Source of the DNA: JBAXAM01 sp964213355
GTDB taxonomy: Bacteria; Pseudomonadota; Gammaproteobacteria; UBA9339
DNA: 64,000 nt
Direction: 5' to 3'
Assembly (NCBI GenBank): GCA_964213355.1
Contig: CAXOVY010000030.1
Location: 248,001-312,000, forward strand
A program made the translations under genes and the position numbers. The notes under the pieces are model-generated. The model did not search any database, was not told where the DNA came from, and worked only from the letters and a program-made list of their open reading frames with translations. Shown here one piece after another: positions 17,230-25,537 of this stretch (its first letter is position 1; every line of letters starts with the position of its first letter).

Positions 17230-17922
17230 ATGAGCTATCTATTTCCATCAACCTGTATTCTTTGTGGTGCGGCAAGTAATCGCAAGCTAGATCTATGCAC
17301 TGCTTGTGAAAACGATTTGCCGTTTTTAAAAAATTGTTGTACGCGATGTGCCCGGCCTTTGCCAGAAGGGCAAACCGTTTGTGGAGCATGTTTAAATAAT
17401 CCGCTACCATTTCTTATTCGAACATTTGCTCTTTTTTATTACCAAACACCAATTAAGCAACTAATGCTCAGTCTTAAATTTAACAGCCATTTGGTAAGCG
17501 CAAAAATATTAGGTGATTTACTGGCGAGCTACTTGTGTCATCAATATAAAAATCAAGAGGAACCAGAAGTGATTATTCCTGTACCGTTGCATTTTACAAG
17601 ATTACGTGAGCGCGGTTATAATCAAGCTCTTGAATTGGTACGCCCAATTGCAAAAAAACTAAAAATTCCAATTGATAAATCAAGTACCAAGCGCATAAAA
17701 AACACCATTGCCCAAGCGCTCTTGCCTGCTAAAAAACGCGTGCAAAACATCAAACAAGCTTTTGATGTTAATGAAGAGGAAATAAGACACTACAAACATG
17801 TGGCTGTAATTGATGATGTAATTACAACAGGAAATACAGCCACAGAATTATGTAAAATATTATATCAAAACGGTGTTAACAAAATTGATGTTTGGTGCGT
17901 TGCCAAGGCACATTTTCAATAG
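17230..17922 (+). CDS. comF: ComF-family phosphoribosyltransferase-like protein
   Basis: 230 residues. N-terminal zinc-finger cysteines (CILCG, LCTAC, CCTRC, CGAC within the first 60 residues) are followed by a type I phosphoribosyltransferase fold whose PRPP-binding motif is VAVIDDVITTGNTA (about residues 195-208). The stretch RLRERGYNQA is diagnostic of ComF/GntX. ComF supports DNA uptake in naturally competent bacteria and may act on single-stranded DNA in the cytoplasm. Other competence genes are not seen here apart from a fimT-like pseudopilin at 23.6 kb. Confidence 0.88.
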   Translation: MSYLFPSTCILCGAASNRKLDLCTACENDLPFLKNCCTRCARPLPEGQTVCGACLNNPLPFLIRTFALFYYQTPIKQLMLSLKFNSHLVSAKILGDLLASYLCHQYKNQEEPEVIIPVPLHFTRLRERGYNQALELVRPIAKKLKIPIDKSSTKRIKNTIAQALLPAKKRVQNIKQAFDVNEEEIRHYKHVAVIDDVITTGNTATELCKILYQNGVNKIDVWCVAKAHFQ

Positions 17923-17935
17923 TTAATTTGCGACT

Positions 17936-18409
17936 TTACCATCTATTACCGCCGCCGCTATCTCTACTACCACCGCGACCACCACCGCTGCCGCTTTCTC
18001 TACTACTACCGCCGCGACCGCCGCCGGAATAACCACCACCTGCGCCACCACGACTACCACCACCGCCAGCGCGACCCCTACTACTACCACCACCGCCGCC
18101 TTCCCGACCGCCGCCACCACCTTCTCTGCCACCACGACCACCGCCACCGCCAGAACGACCACCTCTTTCCTCGGCTCTTGCAATACTTACTTTCATTGCA
18201 CGACCTTGGAAATCTTTGCCATTTGCCGCCAATGCTTGCTGGGCAGACTCTGGGGCGATAAAGGTAATAAATGCGAATCCCTTGAATTCGTTAGAATAAC
18301 GATCTCTAATAAGGGCGACTTCTTTAATTTTTCCGAATTGTTGAAATTCACTTTCCAACTCTTGATCAGTAGTTTGAAAAGGTAAATTACCTACATAAAT
18401 TTTGTTCAT
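17936..18409 (-). CDS. RRM RNA-binding protein with long glycine/arginine-rich tail
   Basis: 157 residues. One RNA-recognition motif fills residues 1-80: RNP2 is IYVGNL (4-9) and RNP1 is KGFAFITF (about 43-50). The remaining ~75 residues are almost only G, R, S and E (RGG, GRGGREGG, GGGG), a disordered tail that favours RNA binding and condensation. TAGGATC precedes the ATG. About 150 bp of AT-rich upstream sequence could hold a long 5' UTR; similar bacterial RRM proteins are often cold-induced, but that is not shown here. The tail DNA is much more GC-rich than its surroundings because of glycine codons. Confidence 0.88.
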   Translation of the reverse strand: MNKIYVGNLPFQTTDQELESEFQQFGKIKEVALIRDRYSNEFKGFAFITFIAPESAQQALAANGKDFQGRAMKVSIARAEERGGRSGGGGGRGGREGGGGGREGGGGGSSRGRAGGGGSRGGAGGGYSGGGRGGSSRESGSGGGRGGSRDSGGGNRW

Positions 18410-18551
18410 TGGATAGATCCTAAAAAAAAGCAGTTAGACAAACAATCCATATCTTTTAATAATCTATCAGAAATACTCAAGCGATAGGAAAAATTTAAAG
18501 ACATGACTTAAAAAAACATGTGCATAATATACCATTTCCTAAATATTATCT

Positions 18552-18640
18552 ATATACCCTTCGTAAAATGAATTTATGCTTTGTTGCCCAAGGTTTTCGC
18601 GCTCCTCATTTAGTCTTACCCTGGAAACTTGGGTACGATG
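18552..18640. repeat. Partial copy of the dispersed palindromic repeat
   Basis: The stretch 18552-18576 (with core CTTCGTAAAATGAATTTA) is identical to 47896-47920. The following TGCTTTGTTGCCCAA and TTTTCGCGCTCCTCATTTA also occur in the full palindromic element at 20073-20189. The right half here has diverged and the complementary end is missing, so this is a degraded or half copy. It lies downstream of the lpd stop. Confidence 0.8.
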
Positions 18641-18649
18641 CGTATACCC

Positions 18650-20068
18650 TCATTTATTTGTGTTTGAAATATAAAGGTCAGTAACGGTGCCAAGAAAAAC
18701 CTCTGCTGTCATCATTATGGTTTCGGATAGAGTTGGGTGAGGATGAATGACATGGGCAAGTGTTTCTGCTGTCGCGCCGACCTCAATTGCTAATGCTATC
18801 TCTGAAATTAATTCACCAGCATTTGGACCAACAATACCTCCGCCCAAAAGTTTTTTCGAAATCGGGTCAAAAAGCAATTTCGTCAAACCTTCCTGTCTGC
18901 CTAAACTCAAAGAGCGACCGCTTGCGAGCCATGGGAAAACAGCTTTGGTATAGGCAATTCCTTGGAGCTTGGCTTCATTTTCACTCAAACCTATTACTGC
19001 AACTTCAGGGTCAGTGTAAGCAACACTTGGAATGTATTTATTACGGGGATGAGTGTTTAGTCCTGCAATAATTTCAGCGGCCATTCTTCCTTCAGGAACT
19101 GCTTTGTGTGCTAGCATCGGATTGCCAACAACATCACCAATCGCAAAAATATGGGAGATATTAGTATGCATTTGTTCATCAACCGGGATAAAGCCCTTAG
19201 CATTAACGTTGACTCCTGCTTTTTCGGCAGCAATTAACTTGCCGTTTGGTATGCGGCCAACAGCTACTAAAACACAATCAAAACGTTGTGGCTCAACTGG
19301 TGCTTTTTCACCCTCAAAAGTTACCCAAATACCATCGGTTTTCGCTTCTGTCTTAGATACCTTAGTCGATAATAAGGTTTGCGCTATTTTTTTTGAGTTG
19401 TATTGTTGTAATGGCTTAACAATATCAGCATCAACACCCGGGATTAGCTGCGGCATTAACTCAACTACAGTAATTTTACTGCCTAAAGAACCATAAACCG
19501 TCGCCATTTCTAAACCAATAATACCACCCCCGATAACCAGCATCTCTTTTGGAATTTCTGCCAAATTAAGAGCATCAGTCGAGTCCATGATGCGTGGATC
19601 TTTTGGAATAAAAGGTAGCTTAACAGGCGCAGAACCCACAGCAATAACCGCGTTTTCAAAGGAAACCAGAACAGACTCTTCAGCAGTAACAACCTCAATT
19701 TGATTAGCAGAAATAAATTTACCAAGACCTGTCAAGATGGTAACTTTTCGCTGCTTGGCTAACCCTTTTAAGCCGGTAGTTAAACGTTTAACAATGCCAT
19801 CTTTCCAACTACGCAACTTGCTAATGTCGATTTGTGGATCGCCAAAAGTAATGCCGTGCGCATGGAATTGCTTAGTCTCGTCTAAAACACGAGCAGCATG
19901 TAGTAGTGCTTTAGATGGAATGCAACCAACATTAAGACAAACACCGCCAAGATTATCATAGCGTTCGATTAGGATAACCTGTTTGCCTAAATCCGCCGCT
20001 CGAAATGCCGCAGAATATCCACCTGGTCCGCTACCTAGTACTACAACTTGAGTTTTTAGTTCGCGCAT
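18650..20068 (-). CDS. lpd: Dihydrolipoyl dehydrogenase
   Basis: 472 residues from the ATG at 20068 (MRELKTQVVVLGSGPGGYSAAF). The longer open frame upstream only translates the palindromic repeat. FAD-binding GSGPGGYSAA and redox-active disulfide GGVCLNVGCIPSK are at the N terminus, NAD-binding VIGGGIIGLEMA is in the middle, and the catalytic HxxxxE pair is at HPHPTLSE near the C terminus. It reoxidises lipoyl groups of E2 subunits in 2-oxo acid dehydrogenase or glycine-cleavage complexes. No E1/E2 gene is adjacent. The Shine-Dalgarno GGAGG is contributed by the end of the palindromic repeat. Confidence 0.95.
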   Translation of the reverse strand: MRELKTQVVVLGSGPGGYSAAFRAADLGKQVILIERYDNLGGVCLNVGCIPSKALLHAARVLDETKQFHAHGITFGDPQIDISKLRSWKDGIVKRLTTGLKGLAKQRKVTILTGLGKFISANQIEVVTAEESVLVSFENAVIAVGSAPVKLPFIPKDPRIMDSTDALNLAEIPKEMLVIGGGIIGLEMATVYGSLGSKITVVELMPQLIPGVDADIVKPLQQYNSKKIAQTLLSTKVSKTEAKTDGIWVTFEGEKAPVEPQRFDCVLVAVGRIPNGKLIAAEKAGVNVNAKGFIPVDEQMHTNISHIFAIGDVVGNPMLAHKAVPEGRMAAEIIAGLNTHPRNKYIPSVAYTDPEVAVIGLSENEAKLQGIAYTKAVFPWLASGRSLSLGRQEGLTKLLFDPISKKLLGGGIVGPNAGELISEIALAIEVGATAETLAHVIHPHPTLSETIMMTAEVFLGTVTDLYISNTNK

Positions 20069-20072
20069 ATGC

Positions 20073-20189
20073 CCTCCGTAAAATGAATTTATGCTTTGTT
20101 GCCCAAAATTTTCGCGCTCCTCATTTACGAAAAAGTAAACTTCGGGCGCGAAAACCTTGGGCGCCGCGCCTAAATTCATTTTACGGAGG
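20073..20189. repeat. Palindromic repeat element with 19-bp perfect inverted ends
   Basis: CCTCCGTAAAATGAATTTA (20073-20091) is the exact reverse complement of 20171-20189. The interior is also self-complementary (GCCCAA, TTTTCGCGC against GCGCGAAAA, CTTGGGC), so the whole 117 bp can fold into one long hairpin. Partial copies lie at 18552-18640 and 47896-47920. No coding capacity is seen, which makes it a MITE-like or RPE-like repeat. Confidence 0.88.
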
Positions 20190-20246
20190 ACATAGTTCCA
20201 CTAGCGACTTATCCGGAAATCTGAGTGCGATTAGTGTACATGTCCA

Positions 20247-21098
20247 CTATATCAAAACGCCCAGTAAAACCAGCGTCAAAGCCACCAACCAGATAATCAA
20301 AGCACGATTAATTAAATCTAGTGCGTCATAATTTTCTTTTGGCGTAGCTTTAGCAACATCAAGATCCAAATCTAAAGTTGCGATACCAGCGTCAACTGCA
20401 AATTTTCTTGTTTCAGTTAAACCAGACCATAAGTTTTTATGGCAATAGCCAAATCCTTTATTAAAATTTCCAACCAAAGAATAACTAAACCCAACTAAGC
20501 GTGATGGAATCCAATCTAGTACGTCCTGAATCCTAGCTGCCAACTTTGCCAGTTCGACATAGCTAGAATCAATTTTAACGGCGTTTTTGCCTAGCAACAC
20601 TATGAGAAAATAAACAGACAAACCATAAATTCCGGCAATAATAAACCAAAATAAACCGGTAAAAAGTTGCTCAAAAGAGTTTAATAAAATAGCTTTGGTA
20701 ACTGCACGATTTAGCTCTGCAGTTGTGTTAGAAGAAACGTCGCCGATAAGGCTAGTAACGGCGCTTGCCGAGGCTTGAATATCACCTTTTTCTAAGTTGT
20801 TGAAGTAGTCGGTTAACTTGTTTTTAAAATCACGAGCGTCAATACAGAAAAACAATACAACTGTTGCTAAAATCAAATTAAACAAACCGAATAGTCGCCA
20901 CGTGAAAATGAAATGTAATAATGCTAAAAGCAATAGAACTGGCGCTATTATCAGCAATATCGCCACCCATTCATTTAGTTTAGAGGCCCATGGGTGCAGA
21001 TTTTTTAAGTAGAGCTCAAACCATGATGCTTGAAACCAACCACCAATATCAGCAAAACGCTGCAGTGTTAGACAGAACAGAATAGCAATTAACATCAT
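20247..21098 (-). CDS. AmpE/CobD-like membrane protein
   Basis: 283 residues. Membrane segments lie at the N terminus, near 45-85, near 145-170 and at the C terminus. The diagnostic segment is VLDWIPSRLVGFSYSLVGNF, which matches E. coli AmpE (LDWVPVRLAGVVYALIG). AmpE is an inner-membrane protein linked in enterobacteria to sensing of peptidoglycan turnover with AmpD; no ampD is seen here. The gene symbol is withheld because similarity outside that segment is weak. Confidence 0.65.
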   Translation of the reverse strand: MMLIAILFCLTLQRFADIGGWFQASWFELYLKNLHPWASKLNEWVAILLIIAPVLLLLALLHFIFTWRLFGLFNLILATVVLFFCIDARDFKNKLTDYFNNLEKGDIQASASAVTSLIGDVSSNTTAELNRAVTKAILLNSFEQLFTGLFWFIIAGIYGLSVYFLIVLLGKNAVKIDSSYVELAKLAARIQDVLDWIPSRLVGFSYSLVGNFNKGFGYCHKNLWSGLTETRKFAVDAGIATLDLDLDVAKATPKENYDALDLINRALIIWLVALTLVLLGVLI

Positions 21099-21137
21099 AA
21101 AATTAATCTCCCATATAAAATTATGACAACTTATTAG

Positions 21138-21217
21138 TTAGAACCAGCTCTTAGAAATTATTCATAGCCTCCACATAACATTATGTTGCTCTGCGTCTTA
21201 GAACCTGTTCTTAAAAA
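21138..21217. promoter_or_regulatory. Two copies of a dyad motif, 60 bp apart
   Basis: TTAGAACCAGCTCTTAGAAA (21138-21157) and TTAGAACCTGTTCTTAAAAA (21198-21217) are similar 20-mers exactly 60 bp apart. The second contains AGAAC-CT-GTTCT, a perfect dyad. They lie between the ampE-like gene and the antiporter gene, both on the minus strand, and could be operator sites or repeats. A related TTAGAACCTGTTT occurs, inverted, near 50534-50546. Confidence 0.35.
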
Positions 21218-21297
21218 CCATACAAGCTTCTGGTTAACTTTATACCAATTGAAAAATCATTACAATTATCTAATGAATAGATATTAGTGTCGTATAT

Positions 21298-22446
21298 TTA
21301 GTCTACCATAATTTTGATTGGATAACGCGCTCCCACAGAATAAGAAGATATAATAAACATCAACATCGTAACCGTTTGCACCAAATATATTACTGAATAA
21401 CCAACCAATTCATTTTGATAGGCTAAAAGTACCACCAATAATGAAAATTCGCTTAGCTGTCCAAGACGCATACTAACCTCTTGGGCAATATTTTTGGTTT
21501 CATTGGCATGGCGCAGTAAAAAATAAAAAGCTATAGGTTTCAAAATCATAAAAAGCGTGGTCAATACCAAGGCGGGCACAAGAATTATATGAAAATATTG
21601 GAAGTTGAAGCTGGCTCCAATGATAAAGAAAAATAACACTAGGAAAAAGTCACGAATTGGCTTAAGTTGTTCGTCAATGTAGCAAGCAATGGGACTCGCA
21701 GCGATTGCAATTCCAGCGATAAAAGCTCCAATCTCGTATGACAATCCGGTTGCCTTTGCTAGTTCAGCAATTCCTAAACACCAAGAAACAGCAGTGAGCA
21801 GCATATACTCGCGTACCCTGGTAAATCTAGCAAAAATTTTACTCAAAATAAAACGTTCAACCAAAAACACAAACAACAAAATGCCAGGCAGTGCTAGAGC
21901 AATTATAATAATCTCAGAAATAGATAATTTGCCGTGGCTGGTTGTATTTATGCCAAGTAACACCAGGATAGCGATCAAATCTTGCAACAATAGAACGCTA
22001 ATCATGACTTCACCGGTGTGTTGGTTGTTTGAGGTTCCAAAAGGAAACAGCTTAAGGCTTACAATAGTGCTGGAAAACATCATACAGGCACCGATAATTA
22101 AGCTTTCAGCCAAGCTATAATCGCACCAATAACCGACTAGGAATCCGACCACAAAAAAAACCACAGAACTCACCAATGTAATCCACGCAGTTTTGCCAAC
22201 CATGCGCATTAAACTTTGCGGCTGCAAGTGTAGTCCTAATAAGAACATGAAAAAAATTATACCAATATCATCGAATCTATGTATTCGATCAATGTTGGCT
22301 AGTACCTTGAAACCCCATGGACCAAATACAACCCCAAAAAGCATATAGGCAACCAACAATGATTGCCGTAGGTAAAGCGCCACTGTCGAAAATATAGCTG
22401 CTCCAGTAAAAATTATAAAAACGGTAAAAACAACAGAGTGTTCCAT
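21298..22446 (-). CDS. Monovalent cation:proton antiporter, CPA2 (Kef-type) family
   Basis: 382 residues with about 11-12 transmembrane helices and the Na+/H+ exchanger fold. Family-typical stretches are LLGLHLQPQSLMRMVG, SSTIVSLKL, LLLQDLIAILVLL and YEIGAFIAGIAIAASP. The C-terminal TrkA-N (RCK) regulatory domain found in KefB/KefC is absent; the protein stops after the last membrane helix. It is likely a K+ or Na+/H+ exchanger in pH or ion homeostasis. The ligand is not predictable. Confidence 0.8.
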   Translation of the reverse strand: MEHSVVFTVFIIFTGAAIFSTVALYLRQSLLVAYMLFGVVFGPWGFKVLANIDRIHRFDDIGIIFFMFLLGLHLQPQSLMRMVGKTAWITLVSSVVFFVVGFLVGYWCDYSLAESLIIGACMMFSSTIVSLKLFPFGTSNNQHTGEVMISVLLLQDLIAILVLLGINTTSHGKLSISEIIIIALALPGILLFVFLVERFILSKIFARFTRVREYMLLTAVSWCLGIAELAKATGLSYEIGAFIAGIAIAASPIACYIDEQLKPIRDFFLVLFFFIIGASFNFQYFHIILVPALVLTTLFMILKPIAFYFLLRHANETKNIAQEVSMRLGQLSEFSLLVVLLAYQNELVGYSVIYLVQTVTMLMFIISSYSVGARYPIKIMVD

Positions 22447-22518
22447 AAGGCCAATAATAAAATATTAATAGCGAAATTGCTAACTTAAATGAATATATAG
22501 CCGTAGAAAATGGACTTT

Positions 22519-23190
22519 TTAGGATAAGTTAACTAAGGAGTTTATGGCAGAAAAAATGCGCTGTTGTATGTCTTCGATTTTGCCCACGCCATTAACGCAT
22601 ATATAGTTTGGTGCTTCCGTGATTTTTTTTTCTACTAATTCTTTATAGTAGTTTATTAATGGCTCGGTTTTTTCGTGATAAACGCGCAGACGTTCTCGCA
22701 CAACCGTTTCTTTATCATCATCTCGTTGAATTAATTCTTCCTTGGTCTCGTCATCAATGCCAAGAACTTTAGATGGGTTATGCCTCAAATGATAAATTCT
22801 ACCTGATGCTGGATGCACGCGGCGCCCACCTAAACGACTAATAATTTCCTCGTCAGGGACAAAAATTTCAATAATGTAATCGATTGCAATTCCGGCATTA
22901 CGCAGCGCCTCTGCTTGAGCAAGGGTTCGTGGAAAACCATCCAATAAATAACCGCTCTTACAATCGTCTTGTTGAATACGTTCTTTAACCAAATCAATTA
23001 TAATATTATCAGAAACCAAATCTCCCTTTTCCATAATTTGTTTTACTTGCAATCCAAGCTGTGTTTGCATTTTAACGGCTATGCGTAACATATTCCCTGT
23101 AGAGATTAAGGGTATGTTATAATATGTGGCCAAATGTTGCGCTTGTGTACCCTTGCCGGCACCAGGACAGCCTAATAATATTGCACGCAC
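22519..23190 (-). CDS. adk: Adenylate kinase
   Basis: 223 residues. P-loop GCPGAGKGTQ (residues 8-17), AMP-binding STGNMLR, the DGFPRTLAQA motif and the LID segment beginning GGRRVHPASGRIYH are all present. It is the long-LID bacterial form without zinc cysteines. It interconverts ATP, ADP and AMP in the cytoplasm. The gene ends near the antiporter gene and starts 18 bases after a small membrane-protein gene, all on the minus strand. Confidence 0.95.
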   Translation of the reverse strand: MRAILLGCPGAGKGTQAQHLATYYNIPLISTGNMLRIAVKMQTQLGLQVKQIMEKGDLVSDNIIIDLVKERIQQDDCKSGYLLDGFPRTLAQAEALRNAGIAIDYIIEIFVPDEEIISRLGGRRVHPASGRIYHLRHNPSKVLGIDDETKEELIQRDDDKETVVRERLRVYHEKTEPLINYYKELVEKKITEAPNYICVNGVGKIEDIQQRIFSAINSLVNLS

Positions 23191-23208
23191 TTGCTAACCC
23201 CGCGCTTT

Positions 23209-23586
23209 CTAAAATTTAATTTGAGTAAAGGATAATGCTATCAAAACTAATCCAATAAAAAACACCATAATTACCATAGACAATGAAGTTTCCATTGGGT
23301 TTTTACGATGCTTGATGTACAACTGTATGCTAAAAAGTATCAATCCAACACCACCCAAAATAGCAAGGGTTTTAATCAGCTGAGCTAATCCGGAAATACT
23401 GTTCGCTACCACCTTACTAAGATCAGGGGTGGGGACAGATGGCGACTTAGTAGTTCCTGCAGTTCCTGTTAGTAAACGTCTAGCAATTTCATTTTTTGAA
23501 GTGGCATTACCTGCATAAGCAACCAGGTTATAAGAAGCTAAGCCGATAAATAAAAAAACTTTATTAATTGCCGTATAAAATTTCAT
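23209..23586 (-). CDS. Small secreted/membrane protein, IcmD/DotP-like
   Basis: 125 residues. A signal-like N terminus (hydrophobic, ending VAYAG) is followed by a polar S/T/P-rich linker (about residues 28-55). Two membrane helices then flank a short basic loop KHRKNPMETS. The arrangement ISGLAQLIKTLAILGGVGLILFSIQLYIKHRKNP, then a second helix, resembles the IcmD/DotP and IcmC/DotE small membrane proteins of Legionella-type IVB secretion systems (KFKAHKDNP in IcmD). No other dot/icm gene is in the window, so this is tentative; a VirB2-type pilin would look similar. Confidence 0.35.
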   Translation of the reverse strand: MKFYTAINKVFLFIGLASYNLVAYAGNATSKNEIARRLLTGTAGTTKSPSVPTPDLSKVVANSISGLAQLIKTLAILGGVGLILFSIQLYIKHRKNPMETSLSMVIMVFFIGLVLIALSFTQIKF

Positions 23587-23643
23587 ATTAACTCCTGTTA
23601 TGTTTTTTTAATTTAATATTACCTACCTATGATAAATCACGCA

Positions 23644-24162
23644 TCAGAAATTACAAGGGATTCTTTTCCCATCACTGGTCTCGGGTGAAACTCGAGCTCT
23701 ACCGGACGGACTTAAAATAACAGCCAATGCGTTTTTAGAAGAATTTTTAGGACAATAATAGAAACTCCTGTTCTGTCCACCAGCGAACCCATCTGGCGAA
23801 AATGTTATGGTGGCATCACGATTCCAACTCAATGTGTCCCCAGCAAAAACTAGCGGCAAAATCCGTAGAACCTTGGGTTTACCTACTGTTGTTACAACAA
23901 TCGAGCTGTTTCTCCATAAACCATTACACTTCTGATGGTCTTTACTGCAACAAAACATCACGGGTTCTCCAAGCTTAATTGCGGTAGCGCGTGCAAATTG
24001 CAGCGTCATCATCAGCTCATTGGTATAAACTTGGGCATGATTTTTACTAACCATCCCTTGCCAGGAAGGTTGAACTACCAACAATATAACTGCAATAAGA
24101 ACAATCACTAGTAGTAATTCAATCAGAGAAAACGCCTTAATGTAAGTTTTATTGCTTATCAT
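23644..24162 (-). CDS. Type IV pilus pseudopilin, FimT/GspH-like
   Basis: 172 residues. The N terminus has the prepilin signature KA-FSLIELLLVIVLIAVILLVVQP. The conserved E5 is present, but the residue before the cleavage site is alanine instead of the usual glycine, which could slow PilD processing. The C-terminal domain reads like GspH/FimT (NELMMTLQFARATAIKLGEPVMFCC; FSPDGFAGG; ILSPSGRARV) with two cysteine pairs. FimT proteins are minor pilins that help type IV pili bind DNA during competence, which fits comF in the same window. Confidence 0.8.
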   Translation of the reverse strand: MISNKTYIKAFSLIELLLVIVLIAVILLVVQPSWQGMVSKNHAQVYTNELMMTLQFARATAIKLGEPVMFCCSKDHQKCNGLWRNSSIVVTTVGKPKVLRILPLVFAGDTLSWNRDATITFSPDGFAGGQNRSFYYCPKNSSKNALAVILSPSGRARVSPETSDGKRIPCNF

Positions 24163-24221
24163 AACGGTAATTATTGATTATAAATACCCTTATTAAAATA
24201 CCGTGTTTTTAAACAATTGAA

Positions 24222-24250
24222 TTTCAAATTTTGTGCTAATAATCTATAAT
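24222..24250 (+). promoter_or_regulatory. Candidate sigma-70 promoter for ffh
   Basis: A perfect TATAAT (24245-24250) is preceded at 17 bp by TTTCAA (24222-24227), a weak -35. The ffh ATG follows 29 bases downstream. Confidence 0.4.
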
Positions 24251-24279
24251 GTTCTAATTACACAAAGACTAGAGGTATT

Positions 24280-24552
24280 ATGTTTAGCAATCTTTCCGAG
24301 CGCCTTACTGGTGTTATCAAAAATTTAATGGGTCAAGGCCGTTTAACCAAAGAAAATATTCAAGAATCTCTCAGCACAATACGTACGGCATTGTTAGAAG
24401 CTGATGTTGCCTTGCCGGTAATTAAAACTTTTCTCGATGAAGTTCAAGCCAAAGCAATTGGCCAAGAAGTTCTACAGAGTATAAGACCAGGTGATGCGTT
24501 TATTATAGCGGTTTTCTATTTGCTTGGCGCGTGTTATGATCGGTCCTCATAA
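24280..24552 (+). pseudogene. ffh: Ffh (SRP54) N-terminal fragment, cut by IS630
   Basis: 75 residues of the Ffh N domain (MFSNLSERLTGVIKNLMG ... SIRPGDAFI) align with E. coli Ffh. The frame then enters the IS and ends after 15 foreign residues. Ffh is the GTPase of the signal recognition particle that targets membrane proteins to FtsY/SecYEG and is normally essential. Joining 24280-24505 to 25540-26657, that is removing the IS and one TA, gives 1344 bases: an unbroken 447-residue Ffh (E. coli 453) with GDAFIKVVYDEL across the junction. The insertion is therefore clean and probably recent. Confidence 0.92.
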
Positions 24553-25537
24553 TAGATGTGAGGAAAACATGGCAGCTCCATACTCGTTAGATCTACGATT
24601 GAGGGCCGTAAAGGCATATGAAAGCGGAGATAGCTCCCAAAGAGAAATAGCAAGAATTTTTAAATTAGGAATAAGGACGCTTGCAAGATACTGGGAGCAA
24701 TACCAAAAAACGGGAGATATAAAGACTGCTGAATATAAGCGGGGACGCAAACCGGCGGTAGATGAAAAACAAATGCTTCGTATAAAAGAACTGGTTTTAC
24801 AGTATCCGGATGCCTCATTGAGCGAATTATGTCGCCATTATAATAAAGCGAGAAATAAAAAAATTGGAATAAGTATAATGTTTCGCGTTATTTATAAATT
24901 AGGTTTTAGGCGGAAGAAAAAAAGTTTATACGCAGAACAGCAAGATATGCCAGAGGTAAAAAAAACAGAGAAGAATTTATCGAAAAAGTTAGTCAATTGA
25001 CTACCGATAATTTGATCTTTATCGACGAATCTGGGGCCAATTTAAGTTTCTGTCGCGAATATGCAAGGGCTTTTGGCGGGGAGCGTATAAAGTGTGCTTG
25101 TCCATATCCCAGGGGAAATAAATATACAATGATAGGAGCAATCAGTACTGCCGGCGTAGAGGCGGCAATATATGGAGAATGGTCGGCTGATGGCGAGATA
25201 TTTTTAGCATTTGTTAAAAAGCAGTTGGTTCCACGCTTAAGTAAGGGGAAAATAGTGATAATAGACAATGTCAGTTTTCATAAAGTAGTTGGGGTCAAAG
25301 AAGCGATAGAAGAGACTGGAGCAAGTCTATTTTTCTTGCCACCCTATTCGCCGGATTTATCTCCAATAGAACTGATGTGGTCGAAGATAAAATCTGTTTT
25401 AAAAAAGTTCGCACCAAGAACAAAAACCCAATTTAAAAAAGTAATTCGCATTGCATTTAAGTCGGTAGTCAAGCAGGATATGATTTCTTGGTTTAAACAT
25501 TGTGGATATTCTATGTCAATCAATTAGGAAATTGCTA
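24506..25537 (+). mobile_element. IS630-family insertion sequence, copy 2, inside ffh (1032 bp)
   Basis: Same 1032-bp element as at 5510-6541, offset by 18,996 bp, with no difference that I can see. TA duplications lie at 24504-24505 and 25538-25539. It is inserted in the same orientation as ffh, at codon 75. Identity between copies implies very recent movement. Confidence 0.94.
24569..25527 (+). CDS. IS630 transposase, two frames joined by -1 frameshift (copy 2)
   Basis: This copy is identical in sequence to the transposase at 5573-6531. It has an N-terminal helix-turn-helix frame, an eight-A slippery run (24958-24965), and a -1 frame with the DDE residues (FIDESGA, IIDNVSFHK, PIELMWSKIK). 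Both frames are intact, so the element is probably active. Confidence 0.88.

Noticed and set aside
17923..18183. A Val/Ala-rich 86-codon frame on the minus strand
   Set aside because: It is the alternate frame of the Gly-rich tail of the RRM protein; the low-complexity GC-rich DNA keeps other frames open.
20069..20179. N-terminal extension of dihydrolipoyl dehydrogenase
   Set aside because: It translates the palindromic repeat and has no homology to Lpd. The ATG at 20068 has GGAGG at proper distance and matches the usual N terminus.
21198..21217. LexA/SOS box
   Set aside because: The spacing is GAAC-N2-GTTC, whereas the known GAAC-type LexA sites have N4 spacing and gammaproteobacterial sites are CTG-N10-CAG. 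Neighbouring genes are not SOS genes.
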